Assembly: GCA_037042915.1 (NCBI GenBank)
Contig: CM073193.1
Span: forward strand, 8,866,001 to 8,930,000
Reading direction: 5' to 3'
Origin: Auricularia sp. M13
Lineage: Eukaryota > Basidiomycota > Agaricomycetes > Auriculariales > Auriculariaceae
Length of the DNA: 64,000 nt
Positions within the stretch are counted from its first letter, which is position 1; every line of letters starts with the position of its first letter. This document shows positions 34,194 through 46,789 of the stretch, piece by piece. A model generated the notes under the pieces. That model searched no databases, had not been told where the DNA came from, and saw only the letters and a list, made by a program, of their open reading frames with translations. The position numbers were made by a program, and so were the translations under genes.

Positions 34194-35602
34194 TCATGCC
34201 CGCGTCCTCATTACCCAGCGCTCGCGGGAGTTGGCCAGGAACTCCAGAACGTAACGCCACACCGACTCGGCGGCTGCGAGACAGCTAGGACATAGCGAGC
34301 TGTCTGCTGGCTTGATGCGGGCGAGGTGCTTGTTGAGCGGCACGTGGCACGTTATGAGCTGAGTGATAATGCTCATGTGTCTTGTGGGTAGTGGAAGCAG
34401 CAAGCGACGACTGGCGGACGGCGTTGGGAGTTAGTCCAGGTGAGAGTAGCGGTGGTACAGAGCCCAGAGTGCCTGAGAGTTCGAGTATGCGACTGTCTTA
34501 GCGCAGAGGAACATAGTGGCAAGCTGCGGCGAAGAATCGGTGGGAGACTGAGGCTGGCGCTCGTCGCAGTTGGTCCGGCGGCCGCAAGTTGAAAACACGC
34601 TGTCCGCCGCGGCGTTTGTCGCAGATTGCCTTCATGAGCAGGCGTCCAGGTCAGGCACAGCGGCCCCGACTTAACATCAGAGAAAACGCGAGATTCGTTT
34701 TGCGGAGACGCTAGCGGCTCCGCAATTCCAGTGGCACGGGCCGGGGCAATGTGGGTGGCAAACACAGACGTGCAGTCCGGTCGGCGACAAAAGGGGATAA
34801 TGTACTGGACGCGATCAGGATCGAGTCGGTATGCAGAGAAAGCAAGTGCAGAGGCCAGGGGTCGGAGATTACGTGCCGTACGTGCGCAGCGGTGAACATA
34901 CGGAAACAGCGGATGGTCGGCCGGCAGACTGCTCATACAAAAGATTTACCGATAGGAGACTGTGTGGATTAGCAGCAGAAATGGGCCATAGATCTGCCAT
35001 GATATCGAGAAGGTCAGTCAGTGCGGATCGCATGACAGGTGTAATGAATACCGCTGAGACGTTGTCGATTGTCTTGCCTCGTCTCCAGAGCTCGCTCCTG
35101 CAATTTCCAAGTAGTTTGCGCTTCAGAGGCGTACAAACGTCAATTACCTCAAGGTGAGTTGTGTGTTGCAGGCCATTCGCGTACGCCGCCATCGCGTTCG
35201 ACGCGAAATGGCGTCCACCAGGGAGGAAGCCAGATTGAACGAAGCCCAGCGGAACCGTCCGTTTCCGTCACCCCAGTCAAGCAAGTTGGCGTTGTAGACA
35301 TAGCAGCATCGACAGAGGCTCACCTTGTCCAATTCCGCCGTTGACTGCGAAGAACTGCGTTTTGTAGTCGTCAAATCTGATGCACGCAGTCGTCCGCTGA
35401 GCAGGGTCCGCACAAAACGCACATAGCGCTGTGTAACACGGCTTGAGCGCATGTTTTGACATAGTCGTGCGGGAACAGCGTTTGGAGGACGCTGACTTGT
35501 AGAGAGTTATGGCGGAGACAGCGCAAGTGAGCCGCTGGCTGTCAGCGTTTTGAGGTGAGACGCTGGTGGATGCGCGCTCGGGCGCTCAACTCAAAGATAG
35601 CA
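34194..35602 (-). pseudogene. Non-LTR retrotransposon (LINE) remnant: RT and C-terminal region
   Basis: Minus-strand fragments in several frames. FDDYKTQFFAVNGGIGQGEP, continuing PLSMLLC, is the RT finger/palm motif with QG-PLS. It is followed in another frame by YNANLLDWGDGNG. Further on, PLNKHLARIKPADSSLCPSC matches the zinc-knuckle-like end of fungal LINE ORF2 (normally followed by H and C residues). Stops and frame changes separate the parts, so it is inactive. The endonuclease end is not seen. Confidence 0.7.
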
Positions 35603-35719
35603 GCTTATATGATACCAGGTTTTCTTTCTGGCAAGGGAAGGATTAAAGGGTTTGTATCATGTGAATTGGGCATAAGAGTATAGACAGGTGACATGACGTA
35701 AAGCGAATGAGTGAGACTT

Positions 35720-37386
35720 CTATGGGAACGTGGAGACACTATCGAACATGGCGCAAGCCTCGTCCTGCAGGGGGTTATCGTACGGGCTGTTGGAGCGCTG
35801 ACACTCGAGGCGGGTCTGCAGGCTGGTGCATTGCATTGCACGGACGCCCGGGGGAGACTTGGAGCACAGTGAGCATGTCGGAAGGTGAAGATATAGTGCG
35901 GAGGGGTCGTCGTTGACGATGCCGATATGCCAGAGAGAGAGATCAGGAGGGATGCAGGGCGCAAGGCCATCGAAGAGACGGAGATGCACCGTCTGCGCAC
36001 GTTCGGGGGACATCAATAGCAATTGAGAATGATCCGAGCCGGCAATGGCGACGGCGAAATGGAGTACGCGGAGTCGACGAAGGCGAAGAAGAAGAAATTG
36101 CAACGGGAGTAGCAAGTTGTCCACTACTCCTGGAGAAGACTGTATTCTGCCGGCGTAAGGCCCCACGCCGCTGAGAGAGACGCGTGCCTCGTCGGGGGAC
36201 CTGAAATGTCGCTGCGCGGTGGCAACATGAGAGGCCAATTGTACGGACTGTGTTTCGGAGAGGCGGACGCTCGCGGGATGGAAATCGAGGCGGTTGAGAT
36301 TGGAGAGTTGGGAGACTGCGAGCAGCGAGGGACCGTCGAGATTGAGTGAAAGGATGCACAGGGAGGAGAGCGAATACGACCAGTGCGTGTCAGCAAGGAG
36401 TATCGAAGTGAATTGTGCGACCGGGCTGACAGAATCGGCGGTTTCGTCTGGGTGATGGTTGATTCGACGCTCATCTTCGACGTGAAGATCGGAGAGAGAT
36501 GTAGACGCAATCCAGTAGTCGGACGAGACGAGAGGCAAGACTTGAACCGAGAGACGCAACGAGCGTATGCTACGGGTAGGCGTATTGGGTTTTGGGTACC
36601 TGAGGTGCAGAGTACGCCACCGCCGATGCGCAGTGCCAGACTGCACAGGTCGGGGAAAGACTCCAAGGCGGATAGGCGTTCAAGGGTGAGAATGGCGTTG
36701 GTTTGGAAGTCATGAGAGACGAAGAGGTAGAACGAAAGATGGCGCAAACTCGAGATGGAACGGAGCAACGAGATGAATTCGAGGGAGAGCGAAAGCCTTC
36801 GCCAGTCATCGGCGGAGGATGGATAAGGTTCGAGGAAGGGGTGGGCCACAATGCTAAGTGATGAGAGACGGGGAAAGTAGGGGAAAAGCCGAAGAAGAGA
36901 GAATGCAACTCGTGGTGTTCGCAGAGAATGCGCACGCGAGTGGTGTAGTCAAAGACGGTTTCAACGTTTCGAGCACGCATATCGGATGTGAAATGTTGGA
37001 GTAGGTAGCTACGAACGCCGTGGAGGCGGAGCGAGGAAAATGCGGCCTGTATGGCTTAATCGGCGTGCGTGTGTGCAAACGGCGACAAACGACTGGAGCA
37101 GGCGTAGGCGACCGTATTTCGTGGTTTCAACGGAGAGTACGTTGAGCCAAAGCTCGGGGGCTGAGAGATGGCGCGGGAAATGAGTGAGCGGAACAGTTCT
37201 CAGTAGATGATTACATGCGGAGCAGCTTACAAGACGCCGTACAGGGCAAACGCGTTGACCGTCGCGAGCGGGCGTGAGGGATGACGGCCAGGCTGACAGA
37301 CGATAGGTAAGAGTGGGGGACGGGTTCAAAGTCCATCTAAGATCGATTTTGAGCCAGTGAGTGTTGCGAAGGACTTGGACGCACAC
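35720..37386 (-). pseudogene. F-box/LRR-like protein
   Basis: At about 37080-37170 the minus strand encodes SAPELWLNVLSVETTKYGRL then LRLLQSFVAVCTHARRL, an F-box-like start. Leucine-rich-repeat-like segments follow in two alternating frames to a stop at 35720, for example LSALESFPDLCSLALRIGGG, LSNLNRLDFHPASVRLSETQ and RLRRLRVLHFAVAIAG. Frame changes at about 36900 and 36600-36400 suggest decay or missed introns. It lies head-to-tail with a second such gene (37550-39145). Confidence 0.5.
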
Positions 37387-37549
37387 GTGGGCGCACGGAT
37401 ACTTGAAGGGAAACTACGACGGTAATCAATTGGACATACACTGAGTCACAAGATGATGATGATGTTGGAAATAGTGCACGGGTCTGCACTCGGCATTGAA
37501 GGGAAACTGAGCGGTGACGCGGCGATTTGTTGCACTGGAAAGGAGATGG

Positions 37550-39145
37550 CTAGGGAGGTAGCATACAGGAACCACACCAGCTTCTGAGCTGTTGCTCACA
37601 GTAGATACAGACAGCGCGGGACGGGTCGAGCGAGGCACAGGGGCAGTGCGCGGCAATGTGAACGTGAGGGCGGTGATTAGTACCATGCGGCGCAAGCTGG
37701 ATCCACCGCAAGGATGGAGATATGATAGCCAGGCGGTGAATGACACCGCCACATGCGATCAAGTCCTCGAGTCTGATGGGGACACTCCAATGAGCCGCGC
37801 CGAGATGCATGATGCGCAGATGCGGGAGACTGCGGAGAGCGACATGGAGAAGGCGCAATAGACGTTCTGAAACGTGGGCGTGCAGGGTGAAGGTCCAGGA
37901 GGACGACTGGGGACCATCCAACGCGATCAACCGCGGGCACTGTATGTGCTGGGCCGCATGACGATTTGGTGGGGAACCAGGGGAGTCGCCGTGCGCACAG
38001 TCTTGAATCGGGCGATCTAGCGCCGGGCAACCAGACGCATCGAGCGCGTCTGGATGCAAGTCGAGATGGCGCAAGGAGTGTAACTGAGAGATCGCCATTG
38101 CACAGGCTGAGTCAAAGCAGATGCTAGCGAGGTGGAGGACTCGAAGGGTGGATGCCCAGGCAAGGAATGCGTTCGACAGAGCGCGCGTAAGTTGGGGAGG
38201 GGAAAGCGGCGGCGAGTCGGAGTGCATAAGCGCGTCGACGCGCAGCCGAGTCAACGCGCGTGCCCGATGCCAGTTGGCGGGGTCTGCGATAGCAAAGTCG
38301 GACGCGGTGATTCGAAGTTCGGTCAAAGAGACGCCGGCGGGAAGGAAGACGAGGGGGCGAAGTTGAAGTGCATCGGAGTAGTCGTGTATTTGAAAGTTGG
38401 GGTGAAAATGGAGGGCTCGCATGCCTTGGGAGAGAGCGAGAGGGGGCCACGACTGCATATGGCGCAGCAGATGGGGAGCGCCAGTCATTGTAAGTGGCGT
38501 GGGAGGCGAGAAAGAGACGCCAACGGACAGCAAATTAGACGCGAGTGCCGTGCCAAGGAAGCGGTTGAGATCCTGGAAGGCTGAGGAGTATTGACACCAT
38601 GGTGTTGACTCGTTGTGTTGGCGTAAAACAACGAGAATATATAAATGTTGGAGCGCGGGCATATGGGTGCAGACGAGGTGAAGGTGGTCGGCCATGAAGG
38701 AAAGCGGAGCGATGGGGATATGAAGGGTCGAGGTAAAGGCAAAGGGCGAAGTCAAGGTGGATGAAAGTAAAAACGCGTGTATAACGAAGATCGATTGGAA
38801 AGGGTGGAGAGTAAGACGAACACGCTGATATAAGCGAGGGAGAAGTATAGCGCGAAGACGACAACAAGTGGCGGCAAGAGGATACAGCGCAGGATCACAG
38901 GGGCCGCGTGCCGGCGGAAGGCGGGGTGTTGGCCAGGGCGGGGGAGAGGCTCTGCGAGGCAAAGAGCGTCGAATATACGGTCCCACAACAGTGGAGTCTG
39001 CAACAAAACAAAAAGGGCGGACGGTCGATAAACAGTAATGAGTCGGCGCGTATGGAATGTAGCGATCAGGTTCGGAATGGACAAGTGGAGAAGAGGAATG
39101 CAGAATACGCACCAATTTAAAGCATGCCGGCTGCGAGGAGCTCAT
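37550..39145 (-). pseudogene. F-box/LRR-like protein, frameshifted near the start
   Basis: A long minus-strand frame ends at 37550 with a Cys-rich tail (CIYCEQQLRSWCGSC). It carries LRR-like repeats (MPALQHLYILV; LRVLHLASICFDSACAMAIS; LPHLRIMHLGAAHWS). The likely F-box (TPLLWDRIFDALCLAEPL … FRRHAAPVILR) is in another frame at about 38870-38990, and the next conserved stretch (YPLAATCCRLRAILLPRLYQ) is in the long frame, so one frame change is needed near 38895. A further fragment, EEHRLQTLFNSARPSLNTTF to 39117, may be the C-terminus of another family member. Confidence 0.5.
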
Positions 39146-39898
39146 GGAGAATGACGAAGGTAGTGTTAAGGGAAGGCCGAGCTGAGTTAAAAAGCGTTTG
39201 CAGCCGATGTTCTTCAGCAGTGACGGAGATGAAGAGCGGTTCCGTTGGAGGTATTATGTCGATTTTTTGCAGGAAAGTGCGATGTGCGCAGGGCGCGCGT
39301 AAAAAAGAATGGACCGATGTGGTAAGGGCGCCTTGGCGGGAAAGGTGATGAGGCCAAACATTGCTAGTTTGTGGGCCTTCTGTCCTGCGCAACAACTTCA
39401 GGTCGCCATCAGTTGAGGCGAGTGCAGTGTTACGGGGCAACACGATTGACAAGTAAGGCACGCCGCAAGAACGGGTTGCAGAGCGCTGGCTGAGCGACGG
39501 TTGCCTACAGTAGGGGTTCTATTTTACAGACGCGCATAGCTTACGCAGAATACCAACAGTAGCCAGACAGACGGGAAGAATGGGAGTCGGGCGAGGACAC
39601 GCAGGTGAGCAAGAGGATGTGGAGGACGGGGGCGGGGGGAGGAAGGAAGCGCGCGCTGCAGGTACGTGGAGAACGACGGGAATAGGGTGGGAAATGACTA
39701 ATGGGCGGGGCGCAGGGCGACGGACTGCACGACGGGACATCTGACCGCAAGGGGGCGACGTGGAGGTCAAATGACGCGCGGGATACGAAGCGCGCTCGAA
39801 CTGGCCACGTGCACGACGCCGGTGGCAAGGTAAGCTGACCGTAGCAAGAGTAAGCGCGGGTAGTAGTAATCGGACAGTACAAGGGGCGCACGGAACAG

Positions 39899-41777
39899 AT
39901 GTACGACGGCTGGCAGGCTGGCACACAGTCGAACTGTGACGATGACAGGGAGGACGCACTGCTGGTCGAGCACGAAGATGACGACGTTCAGGCCGCGGAT
40001 TCGCTCGCAGCGGTACATGACGCACCTACGATATCGATGTTGTCCGGGATCGAAGACTTTCTGTTGGCGCAACGCAGTCGCTGGTTCGACGAGGGCCGTA
40101 TCTACGAACGCAATATGTATCGAAGGGCGCTGGACTGCGCAGGAGGACATGCGCGTGAAGACAGTGTCTACGACGAACTGCAAGCAACTATAAAGAGACT
40201 GAATGACGACAACAAAGGACTCGAGCACACGGTCGCAAAATGTCGCGAACGATCGTCGAGTTGGAATGCAATGTCGTCCGGTGTGTCGGGTGCACGCCAG
40301 CGGATGTCGCAACGCGAGGCTTAATGGGCAGACGACGACAGACGGGCGGTGAAAGCGGTCGACCGGTGAGTATGACATGGGGAAGATGTGTAGCACTGAA
40401 CCCGCGTGGCAGGTGAATGTACGCGCCGAGCGTGTGAGGCAGCGGGCAGAGCTGGTCAAGAACAGGGCTGCTTGGAAGGGGGCGGCGCGCGGTGACGGCG
40501 GAGAGGGCACGGACAACGACAACGAGGCGACCGTCGGCTTATGGTTCGCAGAGTCAAGCGAGCCTGGTCGACGATTCGGCAACGTTGTTCTGTGTAGCGC
40601 AGAAGACGCGAGCGGGCAAGGATACTTCGATCCTGAGCGGGCCGTATACGATCAGCTGCATTTTGTGGCCGAGTCGATGCGTTGCAGTGGGCAAGGAAGG
40701 GGAACGGGTTGGAGAACTGAGTACGCCAAACTTCCACAGGCCGCCACACTTCATATGGACCGTGGAGGAGTACAACACTCCAATTCCGTTGGGGAGACAC
40801 GGACAACCGTTTCTCAAGGACTGGGCGTGGGAGGACTTCAATCCCGTGCGCCTGTGGAAAGACGTAGATGGCGGAAAGGTGAGCGTGGGAGACGCTCTGT
40901 GGGTGCGGCTGGCTGTGGAGGCTTCAAGGCTGCCTTTTGAGTTCAGGAGCCAAGCACAGCGCATCGTAGTGAGCGAGGCTCACCGCGCCAAAGTCGACGG
41001 CCGTCAGCAGCCAATCTTGCCGCAGGAAGGCGACGTGGCGGAGGTCGACGTCTGGCATCAGTGCGTGAATAACGCGCTGTACATGCCGCTCGCGGTGCGC
41101 AGGCAGTACACGTTCGACCCGTCGACCGGCACGTTATACCGCGAGTGGGACGCAGGCGACATCGGCATATACGTTGTGATGCGAGCTTGCGGTCCTGACG
41201 CGGAGTCGAAAAGGGAGCGCGAGAGGAGGAAGAAGGCAAACGAACCAGGACGCAGCGTCAGCGCCAACTGGACGGACCTTTTCAGGAGAGCGGTGGAGTG
41301 GGGAAGTGGGCAGGTGAACGTTCGTCTACCGGATGGGGTGGAATACAGCAGGCCACGGCGATACGAAGGCACGGAAGATCCGCAGACGATCTTCATGCAT
41401 CTGCTGCGATGCGGTTTTGCGCGAGATAGGATGTTAGGAGGCGGCGACGCGTGCACGAGTACGTGACTCGGGCAGTGGCGCTGGATAAAAGATTCCAGGC
41501 GGCGAAGGCGAGTATGGAAAGGGCAGAGGAGAGGACGGGAACGACGAGCAAGGACATGGTGGCGCGCGAAATGTCTGATGGAGCTCGACGGCGAGTGCAT
41601 CCCGGAGGGACGACCGGTTGTTCGATGCAGAGTCAAGGAGCGGGACCCGCTGGGACGAGAACTGCGAACGGAACTGAAGAGGCGTCTGAACGGGCAAGGA
41701 CCGTCCGGCTGTATATAGCGAGGCGTGAACTGCAGCGCAAAGATATGTTATTAGCACTAATTAGAACGAAGATGTGA
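39899..41777 (+). pseudogene. Unknown coiled-coil protein gene with frame breaks
   Basis: Plus-strand segments. An acidic N-terminus (MYDGWQAGTQSNCDDDREDA) and coiled coil (SRWFDEGRIYERNMYRRALD; DELQATIKRLNDDNKGLEHT) end at 40324. The main part, NTPIPLGRHGQPFLKDWAWE to GTEDPQTIFMHLLRCGFARD, lies in a second frame (to 41466). A third frame continues HEYVTRAVALDKRFQAAKAS to 41777. The family is not recognised. Expression would need introns I cannot place or correction of single-base shifts near 40720 and 41440. Confidence 0.4.
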
Positions 41778-41864
41778 AGGGCATTCAGAGACAGAAATAT
41801 ACGACTGACTGACTCGAGCGCGCGTATGAGTGAGCGGAGGATGGGGCGAAAGGAGATCAATAAG

Positions 41865-44800
41865 TTAAAGAGTGGAATAAAGGGTGGATTCAGAAGAGAA
41901 AGTGTCGGACTGTGCTGAAGAGACGAGCTGGGAGTGAAGAAACAGATCGAACGGGGTATCAACGGGCTGTTTTCTCATAGCTGACGCGGATGGTTGCAGG
42001 AGGGCGACGGATTCGGAAACCATGGTGGTGAAAGCGTCGTTGATGGTGACGTTGACAGAGCGCGAACAGGTGGCGAACTTGAAAGGCTGCACGTCATCGG
42101 CGAGAGACGACGAGGATTGGGGAGCGGGAGAGGATGAGGAAAATAATATCTAGTATGAGATGGTGGGTTGGGTCAGACAGTGAAATAGGTTCAGCGAAGA
42201 TAAGGGAGCACCCACCTCTATATAGTAGTCGTCGTCGCAAGGCGACGCGGGCGGCAAAAACGGTCCGCCGCATGCAGCGGAGACGAACATCAGAGTACGA
42301 AAGTCGCGGCGCAGAGAGTACGAGTTTGAAGAGAGACCGAGAAGTTGAATCGCCGCGGGAGGATGGCCTTGGCCTCTGAGGTAGTTTTCGAGCAACAACA
42401 TGACATGCTGAGCGACCGAGCGGTGACTGGTTTTGGTCGGATTGTTGAGACGTAGCCGCGGAATAACGTCGTCGGCGGTCGGTGGAGGACAGCATATGCC
42501 GATGACGAGGTGCTTGAGAGCAGTAACTGTAGCGGACGGAGAAGAAGCCCCCTGGAACCGGAAAATGATCTGCGGGAACGAAGACGGTGGCATGAATGAG
42601 ACGGGAAAAGGGACAGACAGTGGATGAGATAAAGTACGTACACGCGACAGCCTGTGAGCGTCAGACTGCGGCGTCTGGAAGGAAATGTCGAGGTCGAAGC
42701 CATCGAAAAACGCGTCCCATTCGGGTGGATCTGAATGACGAGAGAGGTTGACCCCGAACAACGCTGAGGTGAAGAGAGCATGACCGATCGCCTTGTGTTG
42801 AGGAGGAGAGCGTCGTGCAGTCTGGGAGAGAAGGGAGACATAAGCGTGAGGGGCGAAGGTGGGAAGAAGAGGAATGGAGTAAGGCAAGGATATGCTCACA
42901 GGATTCCAGCTTAAATCTAGTAGACGGTCATGCAGGATGTGCGCGTGGGAGGAAGCAGAGCGGGGAGGGATCGGTTCGGAACAGTCGTCCGGCCAAAGTT
43001 TGAGGACGGGCGATACATCGCGAGCGGCAAGATCGAGGAAGGGAATGTCGACGAGGTGAGCAAGAAGAGTGGGGTCCCTGAGGTCTAGACGAAGAAGGCG
43101 CTGGCATAGGACGAGGAAAAGAAAAACAGGGTCGATGAAGGGAATGTAGCCAAGACGCATGAGAGACCACGCAGCCGCAAGACCGCAAGCGCGGAGTGCG
43201 TTTTCTCGCTGTCTGTGGGATCGATGAAGGGATTTTTGAGTGGTGTGTAGTAGTTGCCGCGCCTGCGCCAGAGTTCTTCACGCGAGACGAAGGACTGAAG
43301 ACACTCGGTGATGACGGTGCGCTCAGGGCCAGGTCCAACGCCGCGACGACTATTTAAAGAAATCGAACAGATCAGTGTGAGCGATTGAAAAGGTATCGCG
43401 GTTCTGGGCTGGCGGGGACATCGGATACGTACATACGGAAAATATTGCCCTCGGCACAAAGCAGATTCTTGATGTTCATGTTCTTGCAGGTTATGGCCGA
43501 GGTCTTGGTCTTGTATGCGTCTTGAATGCGCAGGTCAAAATAGGAGTCGGAGGGGCGAATGGGACTGGAAAGCAACCGGAGCAAGAAAGCCATAACAGCA
43601 CCTACGCCGGGATCATCGCCGGCGACGTTGTACACGAGCTGTGCGCGGTGGTCGCTGGGGATAGTGATGGCGCTCCTGGCGATTTCGAGGCGCTTGATCA
43701 GAGCGCGATGGTAAACATTCCAGTCGGCATATGTTGTGGCTGCAAGCCGGGGCTCTTGTTCGTCATGATTTTCGCTGCCAGACTCGGAGTCACGGTCGCT
43801 GTCGGACCCATGCACGGAGATAGCGTCAGGCGGTGCGGAACGGGCGGCGAGGCGAAAGATCGAGCAGTAGATTGGGAGTGGATGCGGCGGGCCGCTAAGC
43901 AAGCACGGGGACGGGGTAAGAAAGGCGGAGTCAGAGCGACGAGCCTGAGTACTACGCACCTCGGCGTGAGCAGCCAGCTGTCGCAGAAAACGGTCACCTG
44001 GAGTAGTTTGCAGGGTCGGGGATGCGGGAATAGAAGGGGGGCGAGGCGGACGCTGGGTGGAAGGAGAACTAGAAGCAGCGGCGCGAGAGGGGGTAGAGAG
44101 GGTATTCGGAAGTTGGTCGGGAAGGACGTCAAATTGCGACGCAGGGGGTCGAACGATAGACGCGTGGGCGGGAGGGGGGGCGGGAGTAGAAGGACGTGGT
44201 TGCAACGTAGGGTCGAATAATAACATTTCATCTGGAAGAGCTGGGCCATCCGCGTCAAAATCGGCGTCCAGATTCATGGGAGACTAATAATTGTAAGATG
44301 ATGAACGACTACGACGACGGAGATGTGAAGGAATAGACGTACGTGTTGACGAGAGCCGCCTTCTGCGCCGGCGGTGGAGGCCGATAGGGGAGTACAGATC
44401 AGATTACAACGACCGTTGACAATGCCGGGCTCCGGGGATGAAGGGCTGCCATAGTAGTCGACCGCGCGAATAGTGAAGCAGTAATGATCCAAAGTCGGCA
44501 AGTATATGCCGAGGTCAGTGGGACTGGTCAGCGACCCACCGTGAACAGGCCCGCGAAGAAACCAGCCCGCTTGTGCCGGGCCTGACGACAAACATTCAGG
44601 AAAGATGAGCATTGTCGAAATTTTCAAAATAACGGCAAACTCACAGACGTAAACGTGCTTGGTCTGGGCGACACTGGCAGTCTGACGTGTGATGTGAGAC
44701 AGAGAAAATGCATCGGGTGATACGTCGTTGTGTGCAAAATGCAGAGCGGACTGTCGGTCGATCGAAGACTCGTTGGACGTAGGCGTGCGGGACTGGCCCT

Positions 44801-46152
44801 TGAATTTGCGAGGCACGAGCAGGCGGAAGGACGGCACATCGGGACGGGGGAGCCGAGCCTCTGGAGGGTGGAGGGCAAAGCCGTGGAGCTCGAGATGAGC
44901 GCTAACAGCGGAGAAGATAGACTGATAGAGCGTGGGAGGTTCCGTCTGCGAAGGAGATAAAGAAAGTTGGGCGACGAGATGAAGACGCTGCATGCGGTTA
45001 AGAAATGTGGGGTAGAGGTGAGGGTCAAAGGTAAGATGGTTGAAGCTGTCCGTCAATTGTAGCGCTTCAAGCGAGGGAAACGGCGGAGGCGGTCGGAAAG
45101 GGACCGTCGGCTGAGAACACATGACAGTGTGAGTTTTCAGTAAGCAAAGGTGAGCAGACTAAGGGGAGAAGGGACGTACATCAAGCGGAAAGATTATGAT
45201 GCTGGTCGAGAAGCCCTTGGAAGTGCCTGCCGGGCGACCGCGACGACGAGGCTCAGAGTCAGCGTCAGGGTATGGGGCAGAGGTAGCGCGTGTAGCGGAT
45301 GATTGAGACGATGACGACGGTACTGGTGCGCGTGATGGGGGGAGTGCGTGTACGGGCTGGGGTGGGGGAACGCGAGAGCCGATGGTACCGCGGGGTACGA
45401 CGCCAGATGAAGTGTCCCGGTGTCTGGCGGCACTGCGAAGGCGTTGCTCATTGACGACGCGAGTGCTGGGAAGAGTGGAGGAGAAAGGCTCTACGCGGGA
45501 CCGTGGGGGGGCGACGGAGCAGCCACAAGAGACTGGTAGGGAGGGGCAGCCGGTGCGGAGGTCGACGCGGGGGGAGACGAGGGGCGCAGCAGGTGGATGA
45601 GGGTGATATGTCGGATGATTATGTACGGACGGGGTCGCAGTAGAAGAAACGCCGGTGGTAGGAGGAATGACGGCAGGATGAGGCGTTCTAGGGATGCGAG
45701 GTAAGAGGGTGTAGGAGCGCGGGGGCGAAGGAAAACACACTCTCGGTCTCGGTGAGAAGCAAATGAATGACCGCAGCGGCATACACATAGGAATACGCGG
45801 TGGAGTCTACTGGCCTGCGAGAAGGAAGTGAGACGTGCCGCGAGACATGCGGCGCGCGCGGTGCATACGTACAAGAACGAATAGTTGGCAGTCACACCCA
45901 GGTTGAGCGCAGTGGTGGCGTGGAGGGATGGGTCCGTGCTCGATAAGAGAATGGCGACAATGGAGGCAGAGGCTGAAGGGCGTCGGTCCGAGAGGACGCT
46001 GGGATGTGGAATTGAGCGGGGAAGAAATGGTGGGACCGTGGGCGCGCGTGCGCGTGATGAGGTAAACGTACCTGATTCGGGGAGGAGGGGTCGACGGGAT
46101 CCCCTCCGTACCAGTATTCCTGGCACGGGCAGAAGCCGCATGCGCGGGACAT
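41865..46152 (-). CDS. HECT-like E3 ligase with N-terminal Cys/His cluster and AT-hook
   Basis: About 11 exons read inward from the right TIR, and the joins I checked stay in frame (about 1,100-1,200 residues). Exon 1 (46152-46072) starts MSRACGFCPCQEYWYGGD. Exon 2 completes a Cys/His cluster (CLHCRHSLIEHG … HHCAQPGCDC). A long Pro/Ser region carries an AT-hook (EPRRRGRPAGTSKG). The C-terminal part resembles a HECT fold: ENALRACGLAAAWSLMRLGY then IPFIDPVFLFLV (N-lobe), DFRTLMFVSAACGG, and after a GTGGGT…CTAG intron VQPFKFATCSRSVNVTINDA, where FATC matches the catalytic-Cys motif (usually HTCFN). HECT enzymes pass ubiquitin via a thioester on that Cys. Its position next to the TIR suggests it may be a core gene of the element. 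The weak point is the acceptor near 43195, which has no good pyrimidine tract. Confidence 0.6.
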
Positions 46153-46429
46153 TGGTGTAAGGGTTGGGCGTCGTTGGATACGGAATGGAAGGACAGCGAA
46201 TGGGGAATCGGGGGGGAGAGGGGAATGACGAGAGAATATGAGGTGTCATCACTGATAAAGGGACGCTGGGCGAGCGCGAGGTGCGAACGAGAGGCCAAGT
46301 CATATGATGGTGATGCAGTGATGGATGCCGTGAAGTCGGAGCAATCCTTCAATTGAGATGCCGGCGGAACTCACGGTCCGGAAGAGATAAGGAGTGTTCT
46401 GTTTAAATGTAAATCGTGTGCAGGAAGAT

Positions 46430-46770
46430 GTGCAGGAATGCGATGCAGGAACGATTTTTCATTTAGTTTGGATGTGTCGGATTTTCCATTTTAGGTGGAG
46501 TGATGAGAAGGCAGTGCACAGGACGACGTGCGGGAACATGTGCAGGAATGGGCGCAGGAATGGCGGCTGCGCGTTCCTGCGCATTCCCGCGCGTTCCTCG
46601 CGCATTCCCTGCGCGTTCCTGCGCATTTTGCGCGACGACAGGCGTGATTCCTGCGTGATTTCCTGCAGGAACGAATTTCTAGGACGTATCACGGAGGTTT
46701 TTAGCGTGATTCCCGCAGATATTCCTGCGCTCGGGGCAGATGTGACGCGGGAATGCCAGCAGGAACGCTG
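46430..46770. repeat. Right subterminal repeat array
   Basis: About 20 copies of GCAGGAA(T/C) or its complement in both orientations in about 340 bp, for example TGCAGGAATG, GCGTTCCTGCG, GCGCATTCCCGCG and TTTCCTGCAGGAACG. Matches the left array at 6560-6765. Confidence 0.7.
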
Positions 46771-46789
46771 CATAAGAAAAAGAAAAATG

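Noticed and set aside
34194-35602. LTR retrotransposon
   Set aside because: No protease, integrase or LTR pair; the motif order fits a LINE ORF2.
43522-44220. Plus-strand Gly/Arg-rich ORF of 232 codons
   Set aside because: Antisense of the HECT-like gene's Pro/Ser-rich exon.
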